Part shown: positions 1 through 11,000 of the stretch, one piece after another
Numbering within the stretch: the stretch's first letter is position 1
Layout: every line of letters begins with the position of its first letter
Translations under genes and position numbers: made by a program
Origin: JABDLO01 sp035327565
GTDB taxonomy: Bacteria > Bacteroidota > Bacteroidia > Chitinophagales > Saprospiraceae
Direction: 5' to 3'
Assembly (NCBI GenBank): GCA_035327565.1
Contig: DAOLDB010000012.1
Location: 14,407-78,406 of the forward strand
DNA: 64,000 nt
The notes under the pieces: model-generated
The model's input: the letters and a program-made list of their open reading frames with translations, nothing else
Told to the model about the DNA's origin: nothing
Database searches by the model: none

Positions 1-2799
1 CCCCATTCCGGAAGGGCAACCTGAAGCAAACCCATTGGGATTGGCTACAGGAATTCCTATACCAGCACCCCGGGTAGTGGGTCCACCTGTCAAAACAGAG
101 GGATGGGTAGAAGTGCCTACAGGGGTTTGACTATTAAAATTATATTCTAAAAGTACTAATTCCTCTTCAAATTCAGTAAGCGAAGTCAGATCAACCAGGC
201 GCTCATCTTCCATGCAAAATGCATAGTCACTGATTTGAGGGGGTAGAGGTATACGCAAGACTTCAATATCAATAGAATCGGAGTCGGTACATGTGGCGGC
301 ATTGGTTACAGTAAGAAAGTAGGTACCGGTATTCATGAAATTTGTATTCGGAATCACGGGATTCTGCACATCTGCATTAAATCCATCGGGACCTGTCCAT
401 TGATACATCGTAATTCCATTCCCTGCAGCCATCAGCATGATGTCTTCTCCTTCACATGCCAGCATGGAAGTTGAAGAGATATCGGCCACAGGAGATGTAT
501 TATATGTGATAGTAACTTCTACTGCCGGAGATTCGTTGGGATCTTCTAAATCATCACAGTCTTCATAACATACCCGTGTAATCCAAACGGTCATGGACTC
601 TCCGGGATTTAATTCAGGATTAAAAGTGGTGACTTCTTCTGCTCCCAGAATGAGGCTTCCACCGTTCCCGGGGTCATCGTCATAAAAATTGAAAGCGCTG
701 CCCGGGCAGCCGGAGATTCCGGAAATCCGGACATTGTCGATTCGCCACGTGCCACCAGTGGCGGAAGCACCCCATGCATATACACGTAAAGAAATAGATT
801 GTGTGGGAGGGATAACAATATTAAGCGAGGTGGTTTGATTAGTGACACAAGCCGTTGCTGTCGCAGAAATATTTGTAGAACCAGCGAATCCGGTTTCATC
901 GGTTCCATTTAATAAGGCCCAATTTGTCGGGCCAGAATTAGAAGCTCTATTGTCAAATTGAAAACCAGTAATTTGAAGTTCTCTGATAGCCGATTCATTG
1001 GATATAATGAATTCGAAATATTTATTTTCGGCAATAGCAATTTCCAGATCTTCGACATTCCATGTTGTTCCTGACAAAGCACCGTTCCCTGTTCCGCCAC
1101 CACATCCAACGACATATACATCTCCCCCCACTCCAGAACCACGGGCGGCATCAGCTCCAGACATCAAAAATGGATGCGACTCAGCTGCCACCGGAGAATT
1201 ATCTGTGAAATTATAATCCACAGAAACCGGATCACCCAGAAAAACGATCTGATCAGAAAGATCAATAATGATTCCTTCCGCATTGCAGCTTTCGATGTCT
1301 TCGATGGTGGGTGGGGAACATTCAAATTGATATAGATTAAAACTTTCTACTCTCCATAAAGCACATTCATCAGTGTCTTCAATAAAAAACCGGAATGCTA
1401 CATAAACAATGGAATTGATCCCGTCCAAATCATTGTAAGGCCCAAATGAAATGGTCTGATTGGCAGTATATTCTGAAGGATCAAATACATCAATGGGAGT
1501 CCAGGTAAACAAACTCGGGTCGCCAAATCCGGGATAATCCGTCGAGTATAAAACCTCCAATGGATTGTTTCCTGAAAAGTTCCGTGAAAGTTCAAACGTC
1601 AATAGTTCATTTGCAGACATGGAAAGATCGAATGGCGGGGATATCAGCCAGTCTTCGTTGTCATTGCACATTCCGCCGGCAAATGCATTCATCTGAACAT
1701 TGGAGAATGCAGGAGGATAAACCCATACCTCATCCCCGCTAACACTATACTGTAACCAGCCATTTGAAAATGGGTCAGTATCAAATTCTTCATAATAATC
1801 CAAAGGAACAATGGCCGAAACTGTTCTTGCCTGTGCATTTGCCCCTGAGGAAAAATCTCCATCCTCGTTGACCGACCATGCGCGGTAATAATAGGTAGTG
1901 CCTGGATTCAATCCGATATGGGTTCCGAGTCCGGCAGCCGGACCAACATACAAAACCTCTGCACCACCAATCATATTTCCAGGCATGTAAGTCGTATTGG
2001 TGACTGGTGTTCCAAATGAATTGGAGGTGTTGAATGCAACCACTATATCATTATCATCATCATTGGCAGTGGCAGAAAGACTGATCTCTGTCATGGATAC
2101 GGTAGTGGCTGTAAAAGGGTGAGGGTTGTTTACTAAAATTAATGCAATGAATGACCCAAAAATAGTTAAATTACCTTGTAATCCTCCAGTACCTCCCGTT
2201 GCTTCAGCATTGAAACCATAAAATCGAAAAATTGAAGTGCTGCTCAAATCCGAATAGCCTGATCCAACACTTAATCTATTGTTTGTCCAACTAGAATTTA
2301 AATCAGGATGTTGAAGTGTCCCGGAAGAATTGCTCAAGTTTACATTTAAGTTAGTATAATTATTAATGGGTGCCATATATGAATCGGCAGAGCCTCTCCA
2401 TTGCCATTGTCGTGGTCCTGCTCCGCTACGGCCTATTCCAAAAGTTAAAGAATCTACAGTATACTCAAATCCACTAACAGCGTCAAAGGATACCTGAATG
2501 TACTTATTTAAATCAATGCTTCCTGTAAAAACATCTAACATATCTGTCGCTCCAGTTGGCCAATTACTGCCTCTGAAATTTCCTGAAGATGATGAGGAAG
2601 TAATCCCAACTTTCAATAATGATGCAGGTGTTACTCCGGCGATCATATTGCCATTATAAATAAAGGTTGATAAATTATTTCCATCACCGGAAAGATCGTA
2701 CGTTGCTGTAAATGGGGTTTGGCCGGATAATGTTAAGCCAGTAAATAAACAAAATAATACAACGTAGTTATTAAGGTTCTTATAAAAGAAACTTTTCAT
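1..2799 (-). CDS. Giant secreted multidomain adhesin-like protein, N-terminal part
   Basis: The frame is open from an ATG at 2799 to the window edge, so 933 codons are visible and the C-terminus is missing. A signal peptide occupies about residues 1-26 (hydrophobic run, then SGQTPF). Residues about 220-310 look like a fibronectin type III-type beta-sandwich. Residues about 325-470 resemble a choice-of-anchor J module (EEFDTDPFSNGW, then WLISPPFDLS). An aspartate/glycine-rich module follows, then a PKD/Ig-like domain (CEGEDIMLMAAGNG, then GTYFLTVTN). A second copy of the preceding module begins just before the edge. This layout is typical of Bacteroidota cell-surface or T9SS-exported proteins. 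The sorting tail would lie outside the window, so the export route is inferred. No enzymatic domain is visible. Confidence 0.85.
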   Translation of the reverse strand, partial: MKSFFYKNLNNYVVLFCLFTGLTLSGQTPFTATYDLSGDGNNLSTFIYNGNMIAGVTPASLLKVGITSSSSSGNFRGSNWPTGATDMLDVFTGSIDLNKYIQVSFDAVSGFEYTVDSLTFGIGRSGAGPRQWQWRGSADSYMAPINNYTNLNVNLSNSSGTLQHPDLNSSWTNNRLSVGSGYSDLSSTSIFRFYGFNAEATGGTGGLQGNLTIFGSFIALILVNNPHPFTATTVSMTEISLSATANDDDNDIVVAFNTSNSFGTPVTNTTYMPGNMIGGAEVLYVGPAAGLGTHIGLNPGTTYYYRAWSVNEDGDFSSGANAQARTVSAIVPLDYYEEFDTDPFSNGWLQYSVSGDEVWVYPPAFSNVQMNAFAGGMCNDNEDWLISPPFDLSMSANELLTFELSRNFSGNNPLEVLYSTDYPGFGDPSLFTWTPIDVFDPSEYTANQTISFGPYNDLDGINSIVYVAFRFFIEDTDECALWRVESFNLYQFECSPPTIEDIESCNAEGIIIDLSDQIVFLGDPVSVDYNFTDNSPVAAESHPFLMSGADAARGSGVGGDVYVVGCGGGTGNGALSGTTWNVEDLEIAIAENKYFEFIISNESAIRELQITGFQFDNRASNSGPTNWALLNGTDETGFAGSTNISATATACVTNQTTSLNIVIPPTQSISLRVYAWGASATGGTWRIDNVRISGISGCPGSAFNFYDDDPGNGGSLILGAEEVTTFNPELNPGESMTVWITRVCYEDCDDLEDPNESPAVEVTITYNTSPVADISSTSMLACEGEDIMLMAAGNGITMYQWTGPDGFNADVQNPVIPNTNFMNTGTYFLTVTNAATCTDSDSIDIEVLRIPLPPQISDYAFCMEDERLVDLTSLTEFEEELVLLEYNFNSQTPVGTSTHPSVLTGGPTTRGAGIGIPVANPNGFASGCPSGMG

Positions 2800-3384
2800 A
2801 ATAATAAAATTTCTTTGGGTAAATAATTTTTTGAATAGGTCTCTTAGATGAAAGAAATAAAATGACCATAGAAATTTTCAACCATGGAAATTTTCTGTAA
2901 ATGGAACAATGATGGTTAAATATTCCTCCTTCGGAGCAAATAACTTTTATATACAAATTAAACCACACCCCATGCAGATGATCCATCTGCATGGGGCCCA
3001 TGCGCAGGGTAGCCGGGGCAAAAGAAGCTATGACACAATGCCGTGTCCATTCCCTTCTTCGTGTGTTCATGGGTTTTGGTTATCAATAAATTTAAAATCA
3101 AGTTTCGTCTTAGATAAGCACTATTCTCATCATTAAGGTAGGGTGAAGATAATAAAGGATATTTATTTAAACCAACACTTTAAGTTAATTTTTCATATTA
3201 AATCTTCGTTCATTGATCTTTTCGCCTTGTAAAATTCGGAATTTACTAAAAATAAAGAATTATGTATTTTTTATATTTAAATTTTTAATTAAGTATACAA
3301 TGCTGATAGATTGTAACATCCGGAAATTATTGCTACACAACGGTTAATTTTGTTTGCTTTATTGACATCCTTAACAAAAAAGTA
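2800..3384. other. Intergenic region between two minus-strand genes
   Basis: This 585-bp gap holds no credible gene. Frames on both strands are short and cross the perfect inverted repeat at 2968-2996. The rest is AT-rich. It presumably contains the promoter of the large secreted protein, but I could not place a clear -33/-7 pair. Confidence 0.5.
2968..2996. repeat. Perfect 13-bp inverted repeat, 3-nt spacer
   Basis: Arms at 2968-2980 (CCCCATGCAGATG) and 2984-2996 are exact reverse complements separated by ATC. There is no T-tract on either side, so it does not look like an ordinary intrinsic terminator. It lies about 170 bp upstream of the large secreted protein's start. It could form a cruciform or RNA hairpin or bind a dimeric protein; the function is unknown. 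Confidence 0.7.
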
Positions 3385-4812
3385 CTACTTACGGTAATCC
3401 AACGCAGGGGCACGGTCACCTATCAGCGCTTTATACTGAAAAGATATTCCTCTCTTGGATTCAAATTCTTCCCATGCTTCTTTGATATGATCTGGATTGA
3501 GGAATAAATCCATGGCAGTCAGAGCCATGGATTTAGCAGCTACCATCATTCCTTTACGGCCAATGCTCATGCCCCCTGCTGCTACTGCCTGCCAGCTGTG
3601 AGCGGGTGTATTGGGTACCCAGGTAGCAGTACGCAAGCCCACCGTCGGAACCACCCAGCTGATGTCACCCACATCGGTTGATCCTCCTCCCTTTCGCATT
3701 TTTATTTCAAAAGGTTCGACCCTCGCGTGCGAGAATGACGAAAATTCCGGCGAACCTGTGAGACTTTCTGAAATTTTTCTGGCAAATACTATTTCATGAT
3801 AATCATAATGAACTCCCCCGACATTTTCCAAATGTCTGTGAGCAATCCTGGCCAGTGACTCAATGGGTAAAATTTCATAAACCCCTCCGATGATCTCATG
3901 CTGCACCCGTGTGCCTGTACCCATAGCAGCTCCTTCGGAAGCTTTGACTATCCATTCCCATATATTGACCAGGTCTGACCGGCGGGGACTTCTCGCATAG
4001 TAATATACTTCGGCGAAATCGGGAACAACATTAGGCGCTTTGCCTCCATCGGTAATCACATAATGGATTCGGGTATCATCCGGAACGTGCTCCCTCATCA
4101 TGTTAACCATATGATTCATAGCTTCTACTCCATCCAGGGCAGACCGGCCTTTTTCCGGAGCTCCTGCAGCATGAGCCGAAACACCTCTGAACCGGAATTT
4201 GGCCGAAATGTTGGCCAGTGAACTGCTGGCATTGGCTGAGTTGGAAGAGCCGGGATGCCAATGGATTACAATATCTACATCATCGAAAAGACCAGAGCGT
4301 GTCATATATACCTTTCCGGATCCTCCCTCTTCTGCGGGACAACCGTAGTACCGGAGGGTGCCGGTCTGGCCTGAGTTTTGCATCCAGTTTTTAACTGCAA
4401 TTGCTGCCGCTGCAGATCCCACACCAAAAAGGTGATGACCACAGGCATGGCCTGCCGATTTTCCTAAGGATTTCTTCGTGGGCAATGAATCCTGTGATAA
4501 TCCAGGTAATGCATCGTATTCCCCCAGTATAGCAATGATGGGTTTTCCCGATCCGTAACTTGCTATAAATGCGGTGGGAATTTCTGCAACCCCGGAATTT
4601 ACTGTAAATCCTTCTTTTTCAAGCGTCTCCTGAAGTAATGCTGAACTTTGAAACTCCAAATAACCCAATTCTGCCCAATCCCAGATTTTCAATGCCAGTG
4701 AACCGTAATAATGTTCCTTTTCATCCAATTCATTTAATACTGGCAAGGATTGCTGGGATAAAAGCATATAATTCATCAGCATGCAGAATATTGAAAGACA
4801 TGTCTTAATCAT
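3385..4812 (-). CDS. M20D-family amidohydrolase, AbgB-like
   Basis: A 475-residue M20 metallopeptidase-fold hydrolase closest to the AbgB (p-aminobenzoyl-glutamate hydrolase subunit B) branch, whose members have a similar length. Visible motifs are GEYDALPG (97-104) and HACGHH (122-127), which carry metal-site residues, and a C-terminal GGGSTDVGD segment typical of the family. The N-terminus (MIKTCLSIFCMLMNYMLLSQ) looks like a signal peptide, so it probably acts in the periplasm, unlike cytoplasmic AbgB. The expected activity is hydrolysis of an amide bond in an N-acyl or aminobenzoyl amino acid; the substrate cannot be read from sequence. It has no obvious operon partner. Confidence 0.9.
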   Translation of the reverse strand: MIKTCLSIFCMLMNYMLLSQQSLPVLNELDEKEHYYGSLALKIWDWAELGYLEFQSSALLQETLEKEGFTVNSGVAEIPTAFIASYGSGKPIIAILGEYDALPGLSQDSLPTKKSLGKSAGHACGHHLFGVGSAAAAIAVKNWMQNSGQTGTLRYYGCPAEEGGSGKVYMTRSGLFDDVDIVIHWHPGSSNSANASSSLANISAKFRFRGVSAHAAGAPEKGRSALDGVEAMNHMVNMMREHVPDDTRIHYVITDGGKAPNVVPDFAEVYYYARSPRRSDLVNIWEWIVKASEGAAMGTGTRVQHEIIGGVYEILPIESLARIAHRHLENVGGVHYDYHEIVFARKISESLTGSPEFSSFSHARVEPFEIKMRKGGGSTDVGDISWVVPTVGLRTATWVPNTPAHSWQAVAAGGMSIGRKGMMVAAKSMALTAMDLFLNPDHIKEAWEEFESKRGISFQYKALIGDRAPALDYRK

Positions 4813-5302
4813 TGTTTTGAATATTTAAAAATAAGTAATTTGAGTTTTGTTTGACTTTCTGGTATTTATTCAAAGAAAATTTCAATGCCATCACTAAAAT
4901 AATAGGATTCCTGGATATTTCTGTATAGTGACTCAGATAAGGAATCGACGACCAGCGATTTAAAATATAGCAATGTTTCTTTGCTTGCATCCAAGGGCCA
5001 ATTCTCTATCACCAGCCCCCGTTCACTACTTGCTTTACTTCTGGTTAATTTATTTTATCACGAAGTACGAAAAGATGAAAACACAAAGATCGCAAAGAGT
5101 AACTCAACACCTCGACGAAAAGCAATAAAGTATTTAAAAACTGCCAAATCTTTTAAAAGCGATTTTACTAAACGTTTACACACCTCAACGCATAAACACT
5201 TAAACATTCTCTGCCGCCTGCTTTCTGCATCCTGGTAACTGCCAACGCAATTTTCGATAATGATTGATATATTAATTTTATTTTCACCTTATAAATTAGC
5301 CT
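4813..5302. other. Intergenic region with repeat-like purine tract
   Basis: No convincing gene. Around 5055-5100 the plus strand has a run of the form CACGAAG...ACGAAAAGATG...ACACAAAGATCGCAAAGAG. This resembles the degenerate 'cacgaag/cacaaag' intergenic repeats seen in many Bacteroidota genomes. The plus-strand frame at 4981-5238 covers this tract and has low-complexity, lysine/serine-rich content, so I do not call it. The lipoprotein at 5303 starts at the far end. Confidence 0.4.
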
Positions 5303-6019
5303 ATGCCGAAGATCATCATTGGATTCTTGTTTTTGATTTTCCTTTCAGGTTGTTTGGAACAGGATTATATACCACATACCATCATTCATAAAGCCATAGA
5401 CTACCATGGAGGAATGGAGTCATGGGAGCTTTTGGACAGTCTGCATTATCATAAACAATCGGTACTATATTTTGAAAATGGTCAGACGGAGTCAGAAAAA
5501 TCTGAATACTACCAGATAAAGTTTCATCCAACTTATTCGGTTAAAGTGGTAGAGAACGATAGCGTTGAAATTTTATTTGATCAAAATCATTACAGAAAGT
5601 ATTTGAAAGCATCGGATAAAATACTGTCTGTAACAAAACAGGATACAACTAATATAGAATCCGCTTTATTTGTTATTGGTCAACTTTTTTTACTAAAAGA
5701 AGACAGTAAACTCTTAACTTTCGAAGGTACGGAACTCATATCGGGAGTAGAATGCTTTGTGGTCAGGGCCGATTATTCTGTTCAGGGAAAAGAAAATCAT
5801 CCATGGTGGTATTATATAAGCAAATATGATTACCGTTTGATTGCGTCCAGGGTATATCATTCACCTGATTATGCATTAATTGTGAATGAAAGCTATCAAA
5901 AGTTTCAGAATATTTTGTGGAATAAGGAACGAACCACTTACAGGGTAGATAGTTTGAATGCAATTCAATTTATTAGAGCAAAATATGTTTACAATTTTGG
6001 GGAGAAAGGGAATATGTAA
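5303..6019 (+). CDS. Outer-membrane-type lipoprotein of unknown function
   Basis: A 238-residue protein with an SPII signal (FLFLIFLSGC, lipidated Cys17). After the lipobox it reads HKAIDYHGGMESWELLDSL, the pattern that opens several Bacteroidota LolA-like/DUF6503-type lipoproteins ('A..HGG...w..'). The rest is alternating beta-strand, for example the WWYYISKYDYRLIASRVY stretch, as in LolA/LolB-type barrels that hold hydrophobic ligands. The family assignment is by pattern only. It is a single gene, convergent with the hydrolase at 6041. Confidence 0.75.
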   Translation: MPKIIIGFLFLIFLSGCLEQDYIPHTIIHKAIDYHGGMESWELLDSLHYHKQSVLYFENGQTESEKSEYYQIKFHPTYSVKVVENDSVEILFDQNHYRKYLKASDKILSVTKQDTTNIESALFVIGQLFLLKEDSKLLTFEGTELISGVECFVVRADYSVQGKENHPWWYYISKYDYRLIASRVYHSPDYALIVNESYQKFQNILWNKERTTYRVDSLNAIQFIRAKYVYNFGEKGNM

Positions 6020-6040
6020 AAATATTCAAGATACAATCCT

Positions 6041-6895
6041 TTATAAATGCTTTTCGAAAAACTCTATGGTTCTTTGCCAGGCCAACGTAGCAGCTTCTTT
6101 ATTATAACGGCTTGTGGATGTGTCATTATGGAATGCATGATGGACTCCATCATACATATATAATTCGTAGGATTTATTATTTTGGTCCAATGCTTCTAAA
6201 AAAGCATCAATCCCTTCATTAACCCGGGCATCCAATTCGGCATAGTGCAATTGAAGTGCGGCATTGATTTTTGATACATTTTCGGATGCGGGTTGACGGC
6301 CGTAATAGCAGGAAGCCGCCAATAATTCCGGAACGTGAACAGCGAGATTTCCAGCCATGGCACCCCCCCAGCAAAAGCCTACACAGGCAACTCTACCATT
6401 AAAATCTTCCCTTGTTTTTAAATAATCAAAAACGCGAATAAAATTAATGAGATTGGCTTCACCATCTAACTGGGTAAATAATTGCCGCGCATCATCTTCA
6501 TTTTCCGGTGTACCTCCCAGTACAGCCAATGCATTGGGTGCTATGGCCAGAAATCCGGCCCTTGCCACCCGGTGTGTTACTTCTTTAATATGGGGATTCA
6601 AACCTCTGTTTTCATGGATAACTACAACTGCGGGTAATTTAATATCTGATTTTGTTTTGGCTACGTAAGCCTCCATAGTACCATTGATCCCTTCGTAAGA
6701 AATGGTTTCAACAAAAAGATCATTTGCATTTTGGACCATTGTTAATGAACGGGCATAATCGGCTTCAAGATATTGTAAAAGTGAAGATGCAGCTGTTGTA
6801 CTTCCTGCAAGGACGGCTAACCGTTTTAAAAATTCACCTCTGCTTAATGGAACATGAGTGTATTCGTCATACAATTGAATAATGCGTGGGTCCAT
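6041..6895 (-). CDS. Dienelactone hydrolase family protein
   Basis: A 284-residue alpha/beta hydrolase of the DLH family. The nucleophile elbow is GFCWGG with Cys175 in place of serine, as in true dienelactone hydrolases. Asp222 (ELDARV) and His253 (DGVHHAFHND) complete the triad, and HENRGLNPHI (94-103) is the family's oxyanion-side motif. The N-terminal 50 residues carry LSRGEFLKRLAVLAGSTTAA, which resembles the substrate-binding extension with a membrane or Tat-like signal seen in exported DLH proteins. It would hydrolyse a lactone or small ester; the natural substrate is unknown. The gene is monocistronic and starts at an ATG. Confidence 0.9.
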   Translation of the reverse strand: MDPRIIQLYDEYTHVPLSRGEFLKRLAVLAGSTTAASSLLQYLEADYARSLTMVQNANDLFVETISYEGINGTMEAYVAKTKSDIKLPAVVVIHENRGLNPHIKEVTHRVARAGFLAIAPNALAVLGGTPENEDDARQLFTQLDGEANLINFIRVFDYLKTREDFNGRVACVGFCWGGAMAGNLAVHVPELLAASCYYGRQPASENVSKINAALQLHYAELDARVNEGIDAFLEALDQNNKSYELYMYDGVHHAFHNDTSTSRYNKEAATLAWQRTIEFFEKHL

Positions 6896-7060
6896 ATGTA
6901 AGAAAGTATATTCAAATATATGGATTTTCAGAATAACGACTAACTATTCCATCTGAAAAATATATGTTTTACGGCTATCCTTTACATATGTTCCTTATAA
7001 TGCACACCACAATAAATTGTGGTTTACAAATTGTACAGTTCAATAAGTACTGTCTTTTTA

Positions 7061-7666
7061 TCAATGGCCATGGGCAATTAGGGATTCCTGATAATAACAT
7101 TCCAGTATTGAGCGCAAAGATTCTCTACCTGAAGCAATAGAATGGATGGTTTTCCATAAATCCTCAGAAATATACGGTCGCAATGGTTGATTTAATAAAG
7201 GGATAAGATGAAAAACAGTATTAACCTTTTCGTCCCACTCTTTGTAATATCTTAACAGATCGTCAGGGTACACCACTTTTCTGTCATTTCCTTCATCTAC
7301 AGCCGTAAAAGGTTTGCTGATGTTCAGATACCCATAATCATCGGTCAGTTGTTCGCCAGGATATATATCCCTGACAGCTACTTCAAATTCGTAGGCAGTT
7401 GTAATACAATTTGAATTAAAACTGTGATTAACATATCTGCCAAAATCCCAGCAAAGTACAAAGTTTCCTTTGTTATTGCGATATGTGTATGTATCCAGAA
7501 TATCCTGGTATACCTGTGGCATGGTAGCTACCTGTTCAGGAGTAAAAACCCGATCCAAAGAATCGAGAACCCAGGTGATCGTCCCTCTTGGAATGAACTC
7601 AGTTGCTACTACACCATAGCCTATTTCATCACTGATGAATCTAAGCTCTGTTTTTGGAAATATCAT
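7061..7666 (-). CDS. SET-domain protein, putative protein-lysine methyltransferase
   Basis: A 201-residue protein starting at the ATG at 7666; the frame extends 9 codons further to a TTG. The two SET signatures are visible: RYVNHSFNSNC (78-87), the NHS..PN-type AdoMet pocket, and GEQLTDDYGYLN (104-115), the GE.l..DYG knot motif. The N-terminal GYGVVATEFIPRGTI matches the first SET strand (G.Gv.A...i..G..i). The protein ends with a helical tail after the domain and lacks the post-SET cysteine cluster. Family knowledge says AdoMet-dependent lysine methylation of proteins; the target is unknown. No operon partner. Confidence 0.85.
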   Translation of the reverse strand: MIFPKTELRFISDEIGYGVVATEFIPRGTITWVLDSLDRVFTPEQVATMPQVYQDILDTYTYRNNKGNFVLCWDFGRYVNHSFNSNCITTAYEFEVAVRDIYPGEQLTDDYGYLNISKPFTAVDEGNDRKVVYPDDLLRYYKEWDEKVNTVFHLIPLLNQPLRPYISEDLWKTIHSIASGRESLRSILECYYQESLIAHGH

Positions 7667-8039
7667 TTGATCTTCATCAAAATTATCACACAAAGGAATG
7701 AATAAATTTCATAGGTTTCACTTTTAGAGCAACATTTATTTTAACAACTTAAAAGTTTATAAAACAACTATATATATATTAAATATATGTATATATAAAA
7801 ATTTATTTCAAAATTTTTCTCAGTAATTTTTTCAGTGCTTCCATGAAGGAATTTTGCCTGAATCTCTTTTATATGAAAGTATTTTTTACAAATTTTTCAA
7901 TTTGTTACAAAAGGATCGAAATTTTTATTCATCCACAGCGTTTTCCCCTTTTGGCAAGGTATTCTATTGATTTGAAATGGGCCCACTATTGCATCAATTG
8001 AATATTTATTACCTTGCGAATTCTCTAAATGAATAATCT
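7667..8039. other. Divergent intergenic region, AT-rich
   Basis: This 373-bp gap lies between divergently transcribed genes, so it must hold both promoters. It contains an alternating AT tract at about 7768-7800 (repeated TA steps), which would be easily melted. No coding potential and no clear operator. Confidence 0.45.
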
Positions 8040-11000
8040 ATGGATAAACAAATAAGATCATGGCTTTTTCCATTGTTCCGTGATAAATTATTGGTCTCAT
8101 GGTTTAGTTTTTTCCTCCTCAGTGCAAGTACAGTAAATGGGCAGGAAGTGGACAGTTTACTTTCTCCTCTGGAAAATGTATATAAGCCATTGGATCAGAA
8201 TCTCATTCGTGGGTTTGAGTACAGAAATATCGGTCCTTCAAGAGGTGGTCGTGTTTCAACAGTTACTGGGGTTTCTGATAATTGGTTTACATTTTATTTG
8301 GGTGCTTCGGGTGGAGGAATTTGGAAAACCGATGATGCCGGGACAAGCTGGGTCAACATCAGTGGAGATATTCCTTGTGGTTCAATAGGGGCCATTGCTG
8401 TTTCTTCCTCTCATCCGGATATTATTTATGCAGGGACAGGATCGGCTGATCCCAGAGGGAATGTATCTCCGGGTGTGGGTGTATATAAGTCGGTAGATGG
8501 GGGAGAATCCTGGAGCTTTGCAGGACTGAAGAATACCAGGCATATTGGAAAAATCATTGTTCATCCTTCGGATCCCGATAAAGTTTGGGTGGCTGCCCTT
8601 GGAAATGTATTCGGACCGGGGCCGGATCGCGGGGTTTACTTCAGTAGAGACGGAGGGAAAACATGGAACAGGCAGCTTTATGTAAACAACAGAACCGGCT
8701 GCATTGATCTTGCTATCCATCCAGTGAATCCTAATATATTGTATGCAGGAATGTGGACTTTTGAAAGAAAACCCTGGACAATCACAGATGGTAGCCCAGA
8801 TGGGGGTTTATGGAGATCGATGGATGGTGGAGGGACATGGACAAAAGTAACAGAAGGTCTGCCTGCAGGTATTGTGGGCAGAATCGGTATTTCGGTATCT
8901 TCTTCGAATCCCAGAGTAGTATATGTTATCCAGGAAGCAAGGGATGAAAAACAAGGAGGATTATACCGGTCGGAAGACGGAGGAAAAAGTTTTGAAAGAG
9001 TAAGCCGGGATCATGCTCTTCGTCAGAGAGCATGGTATTTCAGCAGGGTTTATGTGGATCCGGCTCATGAAAATACGTTATATGTTTTGAATGTAAATCT
9101 CCACAAATCGACGGATGGTGGCAAAACTTTCACAACTATAAAAGCTCCGCATGCAGACAATCACTCCCTTTGGATTCAACCAGAATTTCCCGACATTATC
9201 ATACTGGGCAATGATGGAGGAGCTACAGTGAGTCTGAATGGTGGAAAAACCTGGTCCTCGCAGCACAATCAAACTACCGCAGAGATTTACAGATTGGCAG
9301 TAGATAATGGTTTTCCCTACAGGGTTTATGGTGCCCAACAAGATAATTCCACCATTTCAGTGCCCTCCAGGCCAATGCCCACCCTCAGTCATTCCAACCA
9401 TTGGCTCGATTTGGGAGGAGGAGAAAGCGGCCATATAGCTTTACACCCGGCAAGACCGGATATCATTTATGCAGGGAATTATATTGGGATCATTACCCGA
9501 AAAGATATGAAAACAGGACAAACATCCATGGTCAACTTATATCCTCAAATGCATGATGGCGTGCCTCCAGGGGAGATAAAATATCGTTTTCAATGGAATG
9601 CACCTATCCGGGTTTCACCACACAATCCGGAAGTAATATATCATTGTTCCCAGTATGTTCATCAGTCCAGAGACGGAGGAAAAACATGGAGAACTATAAG
9701 CCCTGATCTGACAGGAAATAAAGCTTCCGAAAGATCTATTCCCGGAGGGCCTGTTCAGAATGATCATACAGGTGTGGAATTGTATTCTACCATATTTGCA
9801 TTTGAGGAATCTCCCGCAACACCGGGAGAATTTTGGGCAGGTAGTGATGATGGAAAAATCCATGTTTCAAGGGATACAGGAAGAACGTGGTTGGACATTA
9901 CCCCCCGATCTATGCCATTTGAGGGAACGGTCAACCATATTGAGTTATCCAGACATGGAAAAGGCAGAGCTTTCATAGCGGTATATAAATATAGAGAAAA
10001 TGATTTTAAACCCTATATTTTTATGACTAATGATTACGGTACCCATTGGACCTTGTTAACTGAAGGGGATTGCGGTATACCGGATGATCATTTTGTCAGA
10101 GTGGTCAGAGAAGACCCAGGGAGAAAAGGTATACTTTTTGCCGGAACGGAATTTGGCGTATATGCTTCATTTAATCAAGGTTTAAAATGGCAGAGTTTCC
10201 AATATAATTTACCGGTGGTACCTGTCACTGATATGGTGATTAAAGATGATGATCTGGTAATTTCCACCCAGGGTAGATCTTTTTGGGTAATGGATGATAT
10301 TTCTCCATTGAGAGAAATTGGAGAGGATCTTTTTAATTATCAAATGAGAATATTCCAGCCAAAGGATGTAGTAAGATACTCTGCGGTGAAGGATTATGAA
10401 GATGGAGATCCGTATACTTATGGCGCCAGAATATATTTTTATTTGGGGTCAAGAGTCTCCAACCAGCAGGATATCCAAATAGCAATAATGGATGAGTTAG
10501 GGAAAGAAATCAAGGTTTTTTCCGTCAATCCTGATCAAGAGAAATTCCAGGAAAAGATGGAAGTTAAAACAGGCTTAAACCGGGTAATTTGGGATTTGAG
10601 ATTGGATTCTCTAAAATATAGTGAGGGAAGTATATTTTCTCTGGCCAGCACAAAAGGAGTAAAAGTTCCAACAGGAAAATATTTTGCCCGGTTATATGTG
10701 GGTGGAAATGGGCTTACAAAAGAGTTTAATATCATATTGCCTTCGGACTGGAAGCAATCACGGGAGGATTTTATTGCACAATTTGAATTGGCCAACAAAA
10801 TCAAAGAAACATTTAATCAGTGTCATTCTACCATTGCTAATATTCGATTTTACAAAGAGCAGCTGAATTATTGGATAGAATTACTTCAGCATTATCCACA
10901 GCATAGTTCCTTGGTTTCCCAAACGGAGGATTTATTGGATCAATTTCAAGAACTTGAGAATAAATTAATTCAAACCAGGAGTGAATCACCACAGGATCCG

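Noticed and set aside
4981..5238. 85-codon plus-strand frame
   Set aside because: Low-complexity Lys/Ser/Thr composition over a known-type intergenic repeat; no domain and no operon context.
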